A stretch of 64,000 nucleotides of DNA, taken from assembly GCA_949592205.1 (NCBI GenBank), contig CATIUR010000003.1:73746501-73810500 (forward strand), read 5' to 3'. This stretch comes from Helichrysum umbraculigerum. Its lineage: Eukaryota > Streptophyta > Magnoliopsida > Asterales > Asteraceae. Positions within the stretch are counted from its first letter, which is position 1. Each line of letters starts with the position of its first letter. The notes beneath the pieces were generated by a model. The model was not told the origin of the DNA. It made no database searches and saw only the letters and a list, made by a program, of their open reading frames with translations. Made by a program: the position numbers and the translations under genes. This document shows positions 1 through 10,620 of the stretch, piece after piece.

Positions 1-1680
1 CATGACTTGGAGCTTGATGAATCAACCTCGGAAAACAAGGACACTTCTACTTAAGCGTTCGACACTCTAAGAACTCAACTCGAATCCATCTCTAAAGTTG
101 TCTGTGATATGCAAGACTCTTCCAAATCTAAGAAGCAACCTCAACGGCTCTTCTCACGCTCGAAGCCCAAGGAAGATGTCCTCGCCACATCTGGAACCAC
201 TGATCAAATCATTCATTCAGAACCTTTCACTCAGCGGTTATCCAAACAACCTATCTCTCATTTGTTAGTTCCCTCTACACCCTCTACTTCTTTTCAACTG
301 TCTTCTCGTCTAAACAATACAATTTTTAATAACTTCATGGTTGAGCAAAATAATAAAAACAAACAAATTGTTGATTTTCAAAACCAAATTGATTATTTGC
401 TCAGAATTTCAAACGATTTAATTAAGAACATGGAGGATAATGTTACAAGATTGTTTTTAAAAGTTGAGGAGAAGCAAAGAGAAGAAGCGATTAGCAAAGC
501 TATTCATCATTCATCTTATGATTATGATGATATCCTTGTTGTCACTAGAGGCGGAAAAGAGACTAAGAATGAGAAATCGGTAGATATTTCTTCAGACGAA
601 CCTTCTAGTTCTTCTTTAACCACTGATTCAGTACCTGTTGACACTCCTGTCACCTTTCCTGAACCAGAATCTTGCAAAGCCCCAGAAGTAGTTAAACCAA
701 CACGTATACCTTTCCCTGGTAGGCTTAAGAAAGAGAAACAAGAAGCCCAATTTGGAAAATATCTAGAGATGTTCAAAAGCCTACACTTAAACGTTCGATT
801 ATTAGATGCTTTAATTGAAATGCCTAGTTGTGCCAAATTCTTTAAAGAACTTATATCCAACAAAGAAAAACTTAGACAAATAGTTAACTTGCCCTTAGAC
901 GCAGAATGCTCTTTAATTATGCAACAAGGACTGCCCCCAAAGCTAGGAGACACTGGCCGTTTCACTATTCCTTGTTACCTTCAGGATGTTCAAATAAGTA
1001 ACGCCTTAGCTGACTTAGGAGCTAGTGTAAACCTTATGCCATACTCGCTTTATAGGAAATTAGGATTAAGCGAACTTTTACCAACCCGTATGACCATCCA
1101 ATTAGTTGATAGATTAGTTAAACTCCCTCATGGAATTGCTGAAGATATTATGGTACGTGTTGATAAATTCATCTTTCCTGTTGATTTTGTTGTTATGGAT
1201 ATTGAGGAAGATGCTCAGGTATCACTCATCCTTGGCAGACCTTTCCTAAATACTGCCAAGGCCGTCATTGACGTGAATGAAAAATCTTTAAAACTTAGAG
1301 TGGGAACTGAGGAAGTCACCTTCAATGTCAATAAACTAATGAAACTTCCTATGGGAGAAGACCTTGGTCTTGTAGATTCTATGCAGGAAATAATTGAAGA
1401 ACACTTGGAAGAAATCCTCGCAGTAAGCAGCATTAATCCCCTTCCAAACACTGTCATCACAACAAGGAAAATCTATGAAGAAGGTGCGGGTCTATGCTCA
1501 GCTATCTCGGATCCGGCCATTGCATCAAATGAAGTGCTATTACCTTTAAAGAATTCCAACTTACAGCCCAACAGATTTATCACTGCTGTACCACTTGGAC
1601 AAGGCACTCCGGTCACTCCCTTGAGAAGAAGCCCTAATTCTGAAGTTCTTGATTCCTCTCTCTCAAAGAAGAAATTCTGA
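1..1680 (+). pseudogene. A1 gag C-terminal part and aspartic protease (broken)
   Basis: The reading frame enters from the window edge and is open except for a TAA at 52-54; from the ATG at 109 it runs 523 codons. The first 230 residues or so are low-complexity and charged. From about residue 260 the pattern is that of an Athila protease: the active-site motif DLGAS begins at residue 302 (codon at 1012), followed by a flap-like region and a hydrophobic ILGRPF motif near residue 375. I see no zinc knuckle here. The frame closes at 1678-1680, but coding-like sequence continues in another frame (about 1660-1694) into the RT part, so a frameshift lies close to the end. The protease would process the Gag-Pol polyprotein. 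The missing 5' part of gag is outside the window. Confidence 0.85.
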
Positions 1681-1694
1681 AGACTCTCAAGGAA

Positions 1695-3104
1695 ATGGAG
1701 TCAATGCTTAAACCATCCGATCCGCAACTTTCTGAAAGTTGTGAAAACTTAAATCCAGAGATTACTTTTAGCACATCTTCTTCAGCTCAGTTTCAGAGAT
1801 TCGCATTCACAAAGGACAACAAAGAAATAATCACTGAAGATAATGCAACCTCTCAATATTCCCAAGTAAAATATGAGCTGAGAAAAGATGGGCTTTCCAA
1901 CAATACAGAATGGGTTGAAATAGCATCAGCCGACATTCCAGAGGTACCTGCAATTGAGTCAAATTATCAGACAACATACGATGAGCTTAAAAGAGACGAA
2001 ATTGCTAGGATGAAGCCTTCCACTGAAGAACCACCCGAATTGGAGCTGAAGGAACTTCCCTCACACCTTGAATATGCTTTTCTCGAAGGAACTTCGCACT
2101 TACCGGTTATCATATCTAAAGATCTGAAGCCTGAAAAGAAAGCACTACTCATTAAGGTTCTAAAGTCACATAAGAAAGCGATTGCATGGAAAATCTCTGA
2201 CATACAAGGAATCAGCCCAAATTACTGCACTCATAAGATCTTAATGGGAAATGACTTCAGGCCCTCTATTCAAAGGCAAAGGAGAGTTAACCCAAAGATT
2301 CAAGACGTGGTGAAAAAGGAGGTTATCAAACTCTTAGATGCTGGTTTAATTTACCCTATTTCAGATTCCCCATGGGTCAGTCCAGTTCAAGTCGTCCCAA
2401 AGAAAGGAGGCATGACGGTCATCGCTAACGAAGACAACGAGTTGACTCCAATACGACCGTCACCGGTTGGAAGGTATGTATCGACTATCGGAAACTAAAT
2501 GAAGCTACACGCAAAGATCACTTCCCTCTACCGTTCATTGATCAGATGCTTGAAAGATTGTCAGGAAACAAATTCTATTTCTTCCTCGATGGTTTCTCCG
2601 GTTATTTTCAGATACCTCTCGATCCAAAGGACCAAGAAAAGATGATGTTCACTTGTCCATACGGAACCTTTGCCTACCGACGTATGCCTTTTGGCTTATG
2701 TAATGCACCGGCAACATTTCAAAGATGCATGGTATCAATCTTCCACGACATGATTGAACAATGCATGGAAGTGTTCATGGATGATTTTTCGGTTTTCGGA
2801 GATTCGTTCACCACTTGTCTTTCTAACTTGAATAAGATGCTCACCCGATGTGAAGAATCGAACCTAGTTCTGAATTGGGAAAAATGCCATTTCATGGTAA
2901 AAGAAGGCATAGTTTTAGGACACCGTATATCCAAAGCTGGAATTGAAGTTGGCAAAGCAAAAGTCGAGACTATCTCAAAACTTCCACCACCCACCTCTGT
3001 CAAAGCCATCCGAAGTTTTCTAGGACACGTCGGGTTCTACCGTCGCTTTATCAAAGATTTCTCTAAGATATCCCGACCTATGACTCATCTCCTCGAAAAG
3101 GATA
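1695..3104 (+). pseudogene. A1 reverse transcriptase (frameshifted)
   Basis: Two open stretches in different frames form one RT domain. Positions 1695-2455 hold the RT N-terminus, with a long basic entry region ending in VVPKKGG. At about 2455 one base appears to be missing; beyond it the other frame continues with the conserved palm region and FLDGFSGY. The catalytic motif is FMDD at 2774-2785, the usual Athila form of YMDD. A second frameshift near 3105 separates RT from RNase H. RT would copy the element RNA from the Asp-tRNA primer. With two frameshifts it cannot be made from this copy. Confidence 0.88.
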
Positions 3105-4829
3105 CTTGTCTTTACAGACGAATGTCTCAAGGCCTTCGATCATCTGAAAGATCTGCTTGTTCATGCACCGATCATGGTTGCTCCAGACTGGAGTCTCCCA
3201 TTTGAAATCATGTGTGACACCAGTGATTTCGCAGTCGGAGCAGTTCTGGGACAGCGGAAGGAGAAACAGTTTCAACCAATATACTACGCCAGCAAAACAC
3301 TCACTGACGCCCAAGAGAATTATACAACTACAGAAAAAGAGCTGCTAGCGGTAGTATTTGCTTTTGATAAATTCCGTTCTTATCTAATCTTGTCCAAAAC
3401 TATTGTCTATACAGATCACTCCGCTCTGAAATATCTTTTTAAAAAGCAAGATGCTAAACCTCGCCTTCTACGATGGATTCTACTCCTTCAAGAATTCGAC
3501 ATCGAGATCAAAGACAAAAAGGGAGCAGAAAACGTCGCGGCGGACCATCTCAGCCGATTAGAGAATCCTTCAATGGATAAGTTGCACGAGAAAGACATTC
3601 AAGACTAGTTTCCAGAAGAACAGCTCATGCATGTTGGTAAGTACTATCAAGGGTCACGATCTACAAATGATCCCTGGTATGCTGACTATGCCAATTATTT
3701 GGTGGGAAAAGTCGTACGTAAAGGAATGCCAACCTCTCGAAGACAAAAATTCTTCCGCGATATAAAATATTACTATTGGGACAACCCTTTCCTCTTTAAC
3801 GTTTGCCCTGATCAAATCATTAGAAGATGCGTTGATGGGAAAGAGGCAGAACATATCTTATACCAAAGCCACCATGGACCTATTGGAGGACATCACGGTA
3901 CCAACATGACCGCAAGAAAAGTGTACGATGCCGGCTTTTTCTGGCCAACCATATTTCGAGATGCGTACGATCTGGTAAGACGCTGCGATATCTGCCAAAG
4001 ACAAGGCAATATAACAGCCCGGAATGAAATGCCACTAACAAACATCTAGGCCGTGGAAATCTTCGATATATGGGGATTAGATTTCATGGGACCGTTCCCT
4101 AAATCTAACGGTAAAGAGTACATCTTGGTTGCAGTCAACTACGTCTCCAGGTGGGCCGAGCCCCAAGCTCTCCCAACAAATGACGCCAAAGTGGTAACCA
4201 AATTTCTCAAAAAGCTATTCAGTCGATTTGGGACTCCAAAAGCAATAATCAGTGATCGTGGTACACACTTTTGCAACGTTCAATTCATGAAAGTTCTGCA
4301 ACAGTATGGTGTCACTCACAAGACGTCAACAGCTTATCACCCCCAGACAAATGGGCAAGCTGAGGCAACATATCGAGCTTTGAAAAGAATCTTGGAAAGA
4401 ACTGTTGGTAATCATGGGTACAAATGGGATGAAAAATTAGATGATGCATTGTGGGCATTCAAAACCGCCTATAAAACACCATTAGGAACCACACCGTATT
4501 GTCTAGTTTATGACAAGGCATGTCATTTACCAATTGAGCTGGAATATAAAGCATACTGAGCTTTGAAGAACTGCAACTTAGATATTTCTACAGCTGGAGC
4601 AAATAGATGAATGCAGTTGAACGAGTTAGCCGAACTAAGGGATCAGGCATATGACAGTTCGTTAAGCTTCAAGGAACGAACTAAGAGAATTCACGATGCT
4701 AAGCTGAGGCCCTCAAGATTCAAAACAGGAGATAAAGTGATGCTTTTCAACTCGCGATTCAAGAAATTCTCTGGCAAATTTAGGATCAGGTGGAGCGGAC
4801 CATTCATAGTATCAAAGGTATTTCCTTAA
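3105..4829 (+). pseudogene. A1 RNase H and integrase (several stops)
   Basis: From about 3110 one frame reads through RNase H (a CDTSD motif, then a TDHSALKYLF motif and the C-terminal AADHLSRLE) and then integrase. The integrase has an HHCC zinc-binding region (His pair near 3870-3900, CDIC near 3985-3996) and the catalytic core motifs GLDFMGPFP, ISDRGTHF and the NGQAEA glutamate. In-frame stops interrupt it at 3606-3608 (TAG), 4047-4049 (TAG), 4557-4559 (TGA), 4608-4610 (TGA) and 4827-4829 (TAA). The TGA at 4557 sits where related elements usually carry tryptophan, and the TAG at 4047 would fit a former CAG; both fit C-to-T type decay of methylated DNA. The protein would insert cDNA into the genome, but this copy is inactive. 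Confidence 0.88.
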
Positions 4830-4858
4830 GGTGCAGTCGAACTCGAGGCACCAGAAGG

Positions 4859-5524
4859 ATGGACGCTGTTGATGCTGATCATTTAGCTGCGAGACCACGC
4901 AGACGACACAGACCTCGTAGACACAGAGCGCAGAGAGCGGTTATGCTGACCATCACTGAGGAGGACCTGACTGATGTCCCGATCACTCACGAGGAGTTGC
5001 CCGATGAGAGGCCCTCGTCACCTTTGCCAGCCCCCGTACCTACTTTTGAGTACGGTATCACTACCGCTGACCTAGCTGCTTCGTGGGCCTTCTTCCGGAC
5101 ACTCTCCATCCAGCATGACATCATGTCCTCTATCTGTGAGCAGCTCGAGATTCAGAGACCTGCTGCCATTCCATACAGGCTTGGCCCAGATCCAGGACCA
5201 TCTCGCCTTCCATGGTTCTTCTGTCCTCCTGCTGATCCACCTGTTCTCTCTACTGCCGGTCCTTCCACTGGTCCCACTGCTGCAGCTGCTGACCCTGATC
5301 CAGCATTGCCCACAGGATTTGCATCACCAGATCGCAGCCTCACAGAGCAGCTTCTGGCTGTTTTTGATGCTCACACTTCTGTCACTCACACTTCCACTGA
5401 TGAGATTATGAGTCAGGTTATGGCTACTATGGATTTTTCCATTCCATCTCCGACTTCTGTTTTCGACAGGGATGCTGAGGCAGAGTTTGATCCTGACACT
5501 GATGACCGGCTTGATGACTTTTAG
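4859..5524 (+). CDS. A1 ORF after integrase, probable tail of the Athila extra ORF
   Basis: A 221-residue ORF starts at the first ATG after the integrase end and stops at TAG. It begins with an Arg/His-rich patch, then becomes acidic and Pro/Ser/Thr-rich, and ends DDRLDDF. I see no catalytic motif or membrane segment. By position it corresponds to the extra 3' ORF of Athila elements. One middle stretch, an aromatic/Leu-rich helix followed by a Pro-rich run, loosely resembles the tail of the longer ORF in element I (59450-59683). I read it as the C-terminal remainder of that ORF after a deletion that joined it to the integrase end. Whether it is translated is unknown, because no promoter or splice site is evident in front of it. 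Confidence 0.5.
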   Translation: MDAVDADHLAARPRRRHRPRRHRAQRAVMLTITEEDLTDVPITHEELPDERPSSPLPAPVPTFEYGITTADLAASWAFFRTLSIQHDIMSSICEQLEIQRPAAIPYRLGPDPGPSRLPWFFCPPADPPVLSTAGPSTGPTAAAADPDPALPTGFASPDRSLTEQLLAVFDAHTSVTHTSTDEIMSQVMATMDFSIPSPTSVFDRDAEAEFDPDTDDRLDDF

Positions 5525-7459
5525 ACTTTATCTTTATTATTTACTTTCTGTATTATGACTCTGTACTTACGCTTTAGACCTGCTACCTAGATGAGATACT
5601 GTGATATGTGTGTTGATGTTTATTGCAGAATTTAGCTTTGTGTGGAATGGATAATCTTAAACGACCCTGGTCCTTAAAATCCAGCAATTCACTAGCACCA
5701 CTCCAGCACAAACCTTATTCCACTAAACACAAATGGGGAGTCTCTATGTTCCTTTTTCATCGTTTCATTTATGTTTTACTATGCCTATGTTAGTGCGTTT
5801 AATTTCTGTGCTTCATCCTAAACTTATCACTAAAGTGTGGGATTCCAACCCAAATTAAACACTTAAGAAACATCTACTTACATGTTCAAACTCTAAGTGT
5901 GGGATTTTACTAGTAAAATCTCTACTCAAGAGAACATTAAGGACAATGTTCCTCTAAGTGTGGGATGGCAGGTATAGAATACCTTAAATGGTGATTTTTA
6001 TGTCCAATAGCAATCTCTCTCAAATTTTTTCAAAAATAAGGTCAAAATTTTTCAAAATAATGAGTCTAACTCAGTTTTTGAGTCTCAGATACCACTGAGA
6101 GAAACCATTTTCAAAATATAAGTATGTTATTTCTAAAAGCCTAAAGGAAATAAGGTAGAAATTGCTTAAGCAAGAAGTGATAATCAAAGGAGCATGGCTA
6201 GACACATACAACCCTTTGCAGCGAGGTATCTTGAGCCCAAAAGCATTCATCTTTAATGCTTCACTTTCATTGCTTATGTGTGTGCCGATGTCTGTATCTC
6301 TGAATTAGAACTTGCTCTTGACATACGCTTCGAGACCATATTGGTGTGTACCGTACGTGGTATAGGTGCAATTAAATGACCTTGACATTCCTTAGGACTT
6401 AACCCATTTCTTACATATCTTTTCAAGCCCAAAACCCTTTCCGATGCTCATTTTTAGTATCGAAGATCCGCCTAGTATACCCTGTTGAGCCTAAACCTTT
6501 CGTTTCTTCAAAACCCTAATTTTCACCCACTTCCCAAAAATACCCCCAAACTTATCCTGGAATTTCTGAGGTTATGAAGAACACCCTTTTAGAATATCTG
6601 TTTCAAATATCCTACTCATTCGCATTCTCCAAAATCAAGCTTCTCAACAAATGGTGCGGGAAAATTAGCACACAAGAGAGCTGGAAGGACGATGGTGCGG
6701 GAAAAATTAGCACCTGGAAAAGGATCAAAATGATCAAGATAGAAGAAAAGATTTCTAAAGGATTCAAAATATAAAATTCCTTAAAAATTCTTCTGACAAA
6801 GAAATTCTGAAGAAAAGAAAAAGAAAAGGCAAAAGAAGAAAAAAAATCAAGAAAAGAAAATAGCTCCGCAAATAAAGCTGAAAGTTTCAAAGCATAGCTC
6901 TTCATGGAAAATCCGACAGAAGCTGAAACAGCTACCAACTCTCCTTTCCTCTCCGTTCTAAATAAAGTTGTTCGTAATCTCAGTAATTTTAGGATAAGCA
7001 AAACACCCTCGCAACCCAAAATTACCACTATCCATACCCTTCACCCTCACTAAACATTACAACCCTCTGAATGTCTTAAGATAATTAGCACAGTCCTCCC
7101 CTAAGTGGTGGAGATCCGATTCTCGATCAAGCCTATGACGATGAGTGCAACATGACTGGCTATTTTGAGCGATTTCGTTTGAGCTAGATTGATAGGAAAC
7201 CCGATACACTTTGAGTGAATTGAGTGACCACCTTTAGTGAGATCGCCTAGTCATGTGTACTCCAATATCACGAGATTTGGATGTATGCCTAATAGAATCT
7301 CTTATTGTTTATGGAAGGATCATCTTATCTTCCTCCACACTTTTAGAGTAACTTGCTTATATGAGGAAATGCTAATCTCGGAAAATATTCTCCGACTCAC
7401 CCCTAAAAACATGACTTAAAATAATTTTCAGAGAGTTGTTGCTTGAGGACAAACAACGT
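5525..7459 (+). other. A1 3' untranslated region with repeated PPT-like motifs
   Basis: About 1.9 kb without a credible gene; short ORFs here have no codon pattern or homologue that I recognise. The motif CTAAGTGTGGGAT or a close variant occurs at 5830, 5893 and 5953, and its last variant is the polypurine tract at 7460. The segment is collinear with the 3' region of element I (60500-62485), for example in the stretch about tracts near 6300-6480. A purine-rich run lies at 6780-6900. Confidence 0.7.
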
Positions 7460-7476
7460 CTAAGTGTGAGATAACT
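7460..7476 (+). promoter_or_regulatory. A1 polypurine tract (plus-strand primer site)
   Basis: A purine-rich stretch ending ATAACT lies directly before the LTR start TGATGTGAC. The matching site in element I (62486-62502) has the cleaner form CTAAGTGTGGGAT. It would prime plus-strand DNA synthesis. Confidence 0.7.
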
Positions 7477-9923
7477 TGATGTGACGTAAAAAGTCATGTT
7501 TTTAGAAACTTTATTCCTCACATTTTGGACCTTTCTTTAGTAAAAACATTTCAAAACATTGATTATTCATTAAAATTTACTAAAGTGGTTCAAAAGTAGA
7601 CGTTGTGGTAAAAATCACTGAAAACACTCTGATAATGCACAAAACATAGCATTTTAATACAAGCCGATTCCTCCGACCACATTTTCCTGTCAAGACACAC
7701 CTCCTAACTTCTACCATCTGTTGTATAGGTAAAAAAGAGACGGAAAAATCTGGAATCAAGTGAAACAGCCAAAGGACGGAGAAGACACTACACTTTCCGA
7801 GCCACTAAAAGTCATTTCGGCTACGCCTAAGTTCTACATACCCAATTTTTATGAGATTGGAATCATTAGAAGCGTAACGGAATTACGAAACCACAGGCGA
7901 AAGAATCAGGTCAAACGGACGCGTAACGAAGGAGATACGGACGTTTTAAGCAACGAACGAAATCAGACGGAGACCGTATACGGCCTCAGGCACCGTATAC
8001 GGCCCTTGTGAGACCGTATACGGCCCATACTATACCGTATACGGTCCTTACAAGGCCGTATACGGCCCCCTGCACCCCATATCCTGCTTCGTTTGCTTGT
8101 ACGTGCTGCTTCGTGAGTTGTACGTGCGATTTTAGGGTTTGCCTATAAATAGTGGACTACCCCAACATTTCAAAACACACCATTTTCTCATTTCATTTCT
8201 TCCTTACACTTTCTCTCTCACACACATCTCTCTCTCTAGTTTCCCTCTCTAGAGATTTTCTCTCTCTAAAATTGGGCTAGTTAGAGAGCTAGTTAGGTAG
8301 AGGTAGCTTTTAGCTTTTGTATGGAGTCACTCCAAGACATTGTATTCGTGAAGATCTGTCTGTAATAAATTCGTATCAGGTTCTATTTATATATCTCTTA
8401 CTTTCCAGTTTTAAACATGTGTTGCTTTGTTTATGCTTGTTTAGGATTGTATGCTAGATATATAATGTTAGGCTAGACATTTCTTTGTGTTTACTATGAT
8501 GTAGTTATGTTAGAATAGTCAATATGTTTATGTCATGCTGTTACTCAGCCCGTGTTACTTTAAACTATGTATGAACTCATAAACTGAATCTCGAATGTTT
8601 ATCTATCCAACTTATGCTGTGGTTAGAAGCTTCCTGCTAGAACTTGGCCAATTACTAGTGGTACGTTCTCTACCTATTCTATACTTGATGATCAATGAAC
8701 TTGGTATGGCTGTGTTCTCTAGGTTGAAACAAATCATAAGAGACACGGAGCGTAGGATTAGAGATAGGTTAGATTCATGTTTATCTGTTATATATCTTTG
8801 AGAGAACTTTCGGGATATCTATGATCTGATTATTGGTTATCTGCTATGCTTAGGATTATGGTGTTCTGTTATGTGTCACCATATTGCATGTTCTTGTTTG
8901 ATTGTTGCCTTAGGAATGATGCATGCTAGAGTTATCCTCCTGGTTCATATCAGTAACTGTATAATTAGGTTTTCAGACACAGAATATTGGTTTACACAGT
9001 AGATTAACATGCATGGAATAGTTTTGATGATTTATATCTGTAATGCTGAACAATTTAACTGAGCGTTAGCCCGATTATCCCAACTTGGTCCGCGGGATTA
9101 TCCCCGTTCGTGTTCTTGTTCAATCAACAATTCACGCTACGATACAGACGTCTCTGATGACTGTGACTGGGGACCAGGATTTGAGGATAGTCGTCGGTTA
9201 AATTGGTCTGTACATTTGGGAGAACTTCCGGTGTATTTGACTTCTATAACTGCTATCCACGTGACATATTATTTATCTGATTGCGGACAACTCTACGTTA
9301 GATATTTAATAGGCTCGTAGTTGTAGCTCATTAGGATATAGGAAATCTGCGAGAGTAATGTGGAACCCTAATTAATGAAACGGAAAAACCGTAAAACGCC
9401 CTATTACTCGGTATAGCGCTGGAAACACCGATTGGTGGAGTACAAATGTATGGAAGCCGCGGAACGATCGTAGGTACAATACTTTGCATTAAATATGTTT
9501 CTATCCTCTCCGGATTAGTCATCACATCTAGTAGCCTTACCCTTGACTATTCATCAATAACACATAACGAAATCATAGTAAATACTAGCTTATCCTCTGT
9601 TGACCGAGTCTCCGTACAAACCTCTTTTGTTTTATTTTCTTTATTTAAATTAGTATTTAGTTATAAAAACCAAACCTATCCAAAAGCTTTTAAAAACCCT
9701 AGCTAGATTCCCAAAGATAATAAAATTTCCTAGACTCCCATGCCCGTTGTAGTTTGAAGAACGACACCTGAGTCATACATACCACTTACTACCCTTTTAG
9801 GTCTGTCAGTAGTATACAACTTTGGATTCCCCTACTATATAAATTTAAAACCCTGTCCGCGCATCCCGGTTGGGAGGTTCAACGACCGGATTAAAATCCG
9901 TCCGACACCCGGGAGGCACGACA
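7477..9923 (+). repeat. A1 3' LTR (2447 bp)
   Basis: It starts TGATGTGACG just after the polypurine tract and ends CACGACA at 9923, where A2 gag sequence begins abruptly. It is collinear with the LTRs of element I: same first bases, same promoter array, same TATA region, same downstream block around 9410-9450 and same A-rich end. It contains a U3 promoter (array 7974-8065, TATA 8144) and a CT-rich leader at 8170-8260. Confidence 0.88.
7974..8150 (+). promoter_or_regulatory. A1 LTR promoter: five CCGTATACGG palindromes and TATA box
   Basis: The perfect 10-bp palindrome CCGTATACGG starts at 7974, 7993, 8014, 8035 and 8056, so the steps are 19, 21, 21 and 21 bp. A TATAAAT box starts at 8144, 88 bp after the start of the last palindrome, followed by a CT-rich leader. 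The same spacing recurs in both LTRs of element I. The 21-bp step puts the sites on one face of the helix. Confidence 0.8.
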
Positions 9924-10473
9924 GTTCCCATGCGGTGTATAATGACTCATCAAAAGCTTGTCGGAAATTCATGATGTCATTTCGAAGTTTGGTTTGTTTA
10001 GAAGGTGGAAAGTATTTGGTTAGAAACTTTGTCGCCATTACAGTCCATGAAGGGATAGAGCCGGTCTCTAAACCTTCAAACCATGTTTGTGCATGATGAG
10101 TGAGCGAATAAGGGAAAAGATACAAGCGGATTGTGTCTTGGCTAATTCCGTTTTGTTTGTAGGAATTTGAAAGAGATATGAACTTGTCGAGGTGAGAGTT
10201 GGGATCATCACTTGGTAATCCATGGAATTGACAGTGGTTTTGGATTAGTTGAATGATGTGGTGTTTAAGCTCGAATGATTGTCCAGGGGTTTCAGGGTAT
10301 AGAATTGGTCCTCATCTTCCTTCGATAGAGGGTTTACTGTTGTCAGCGAGAGTGATGCGTTCAGCCATTGCTTGTCTAAGCACGGATTGCTTCTTTTCTC
10401 GTCGAATGGTACGTATTATAAGTTCTGGATCTGGGAAATTAAACAGTGGTGCAGATCTAGGGGAACTGGTCAT
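9924..10473 (-). pseudogene. A2 gag N-terminal part, truncated by A1
   Basis: The ATG is at 10471-10473 on the minus strand, about 125 nt after the primer site, as expected for gag. The frame reads 183 codons to the A1 junction, with one in-frame TGA about 56 codons in. The part after about residue 125 shows the Athila capsid signature: a LYLFPYSL-type helix, a QTWFEGL motif, and a KFLTKYFPPSK motif. Gag forms the particle that packages the element RNA. The stop and the truncation make this copy non-functional. Confidence 0.85.
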
Positions 10474-10596
10474 ATACTAAAGAAAAATAGACAATAAAGG
10501 AAAACTAATAATAAAGAAAAAAAAAATTTTGAAGGTTTTATCCTAAGGGTTTACTAGAATTGGGTTTGGTTGGGACTCTGTATCGGACAGTTAGTC

Positions 10597-10620
10597 TCCC
10601 CAGCAGCGGCGCCAAAAACT
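10597..10620 (-). promoter_or_regulatory. A2 primer binding site (tRNA-Asp type)
   Basis: On the minus strand the LTR end ACAACA is followed by AGTTTTTGGCGCCGCTGC and then TGGGGAG. This matches the usual Athila primer site, complementary to the 3' end of plant tRNA-Asp, with small differences. Confidence 0.8.

Larger units (their letters stand above)
1..9923 (+). mobile_element. A1: Athila-type Ty3/gypsy retrotransposon, 5'-truncated by window, decayed
   Basis: Order on the + strand is gag end/protease, RT, RNase H, integrase, a short extra ORF, a 3' untranslated region with repeated CTAAGTGTGGGAT motifs, and a 3' LTR. Protease before RT and integrase after RNase H is the Ty3/gypsy order. 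The protease and RT motifs, the 3'UTR motif and the LTR shared with element I point to the Athila lineage. The coding part carries several stops and frameshifts, so the copy is dead. Its LTR ends at 9923, exactly where the gag of the minus-strand element A2 breaks off, so A1 inserted into A2. The 5' LTR and the left target duplication lie outside the window; GTTCC at 9924-9928 would be the right one. Confidence 0.9.

Noticed and set aside
522..965. 147-codon ORF on the minus strand opposite the A1 gag/protease
   Set aside because: It is antisense to a recognised protease domain, so the open frame is a shadow.
6574..7028. Short ORFs on both strands in the A1 3'UTR
   Set aside because: They lie in A-rich purine sequence and are not kept in the collinear region of I.
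7974..8065. CRISPR-like array
   Set aside because: The repeats are 10-bp palindromes with about 11-bp spacers inside a plant LTR promoter, not a CRISPR array.
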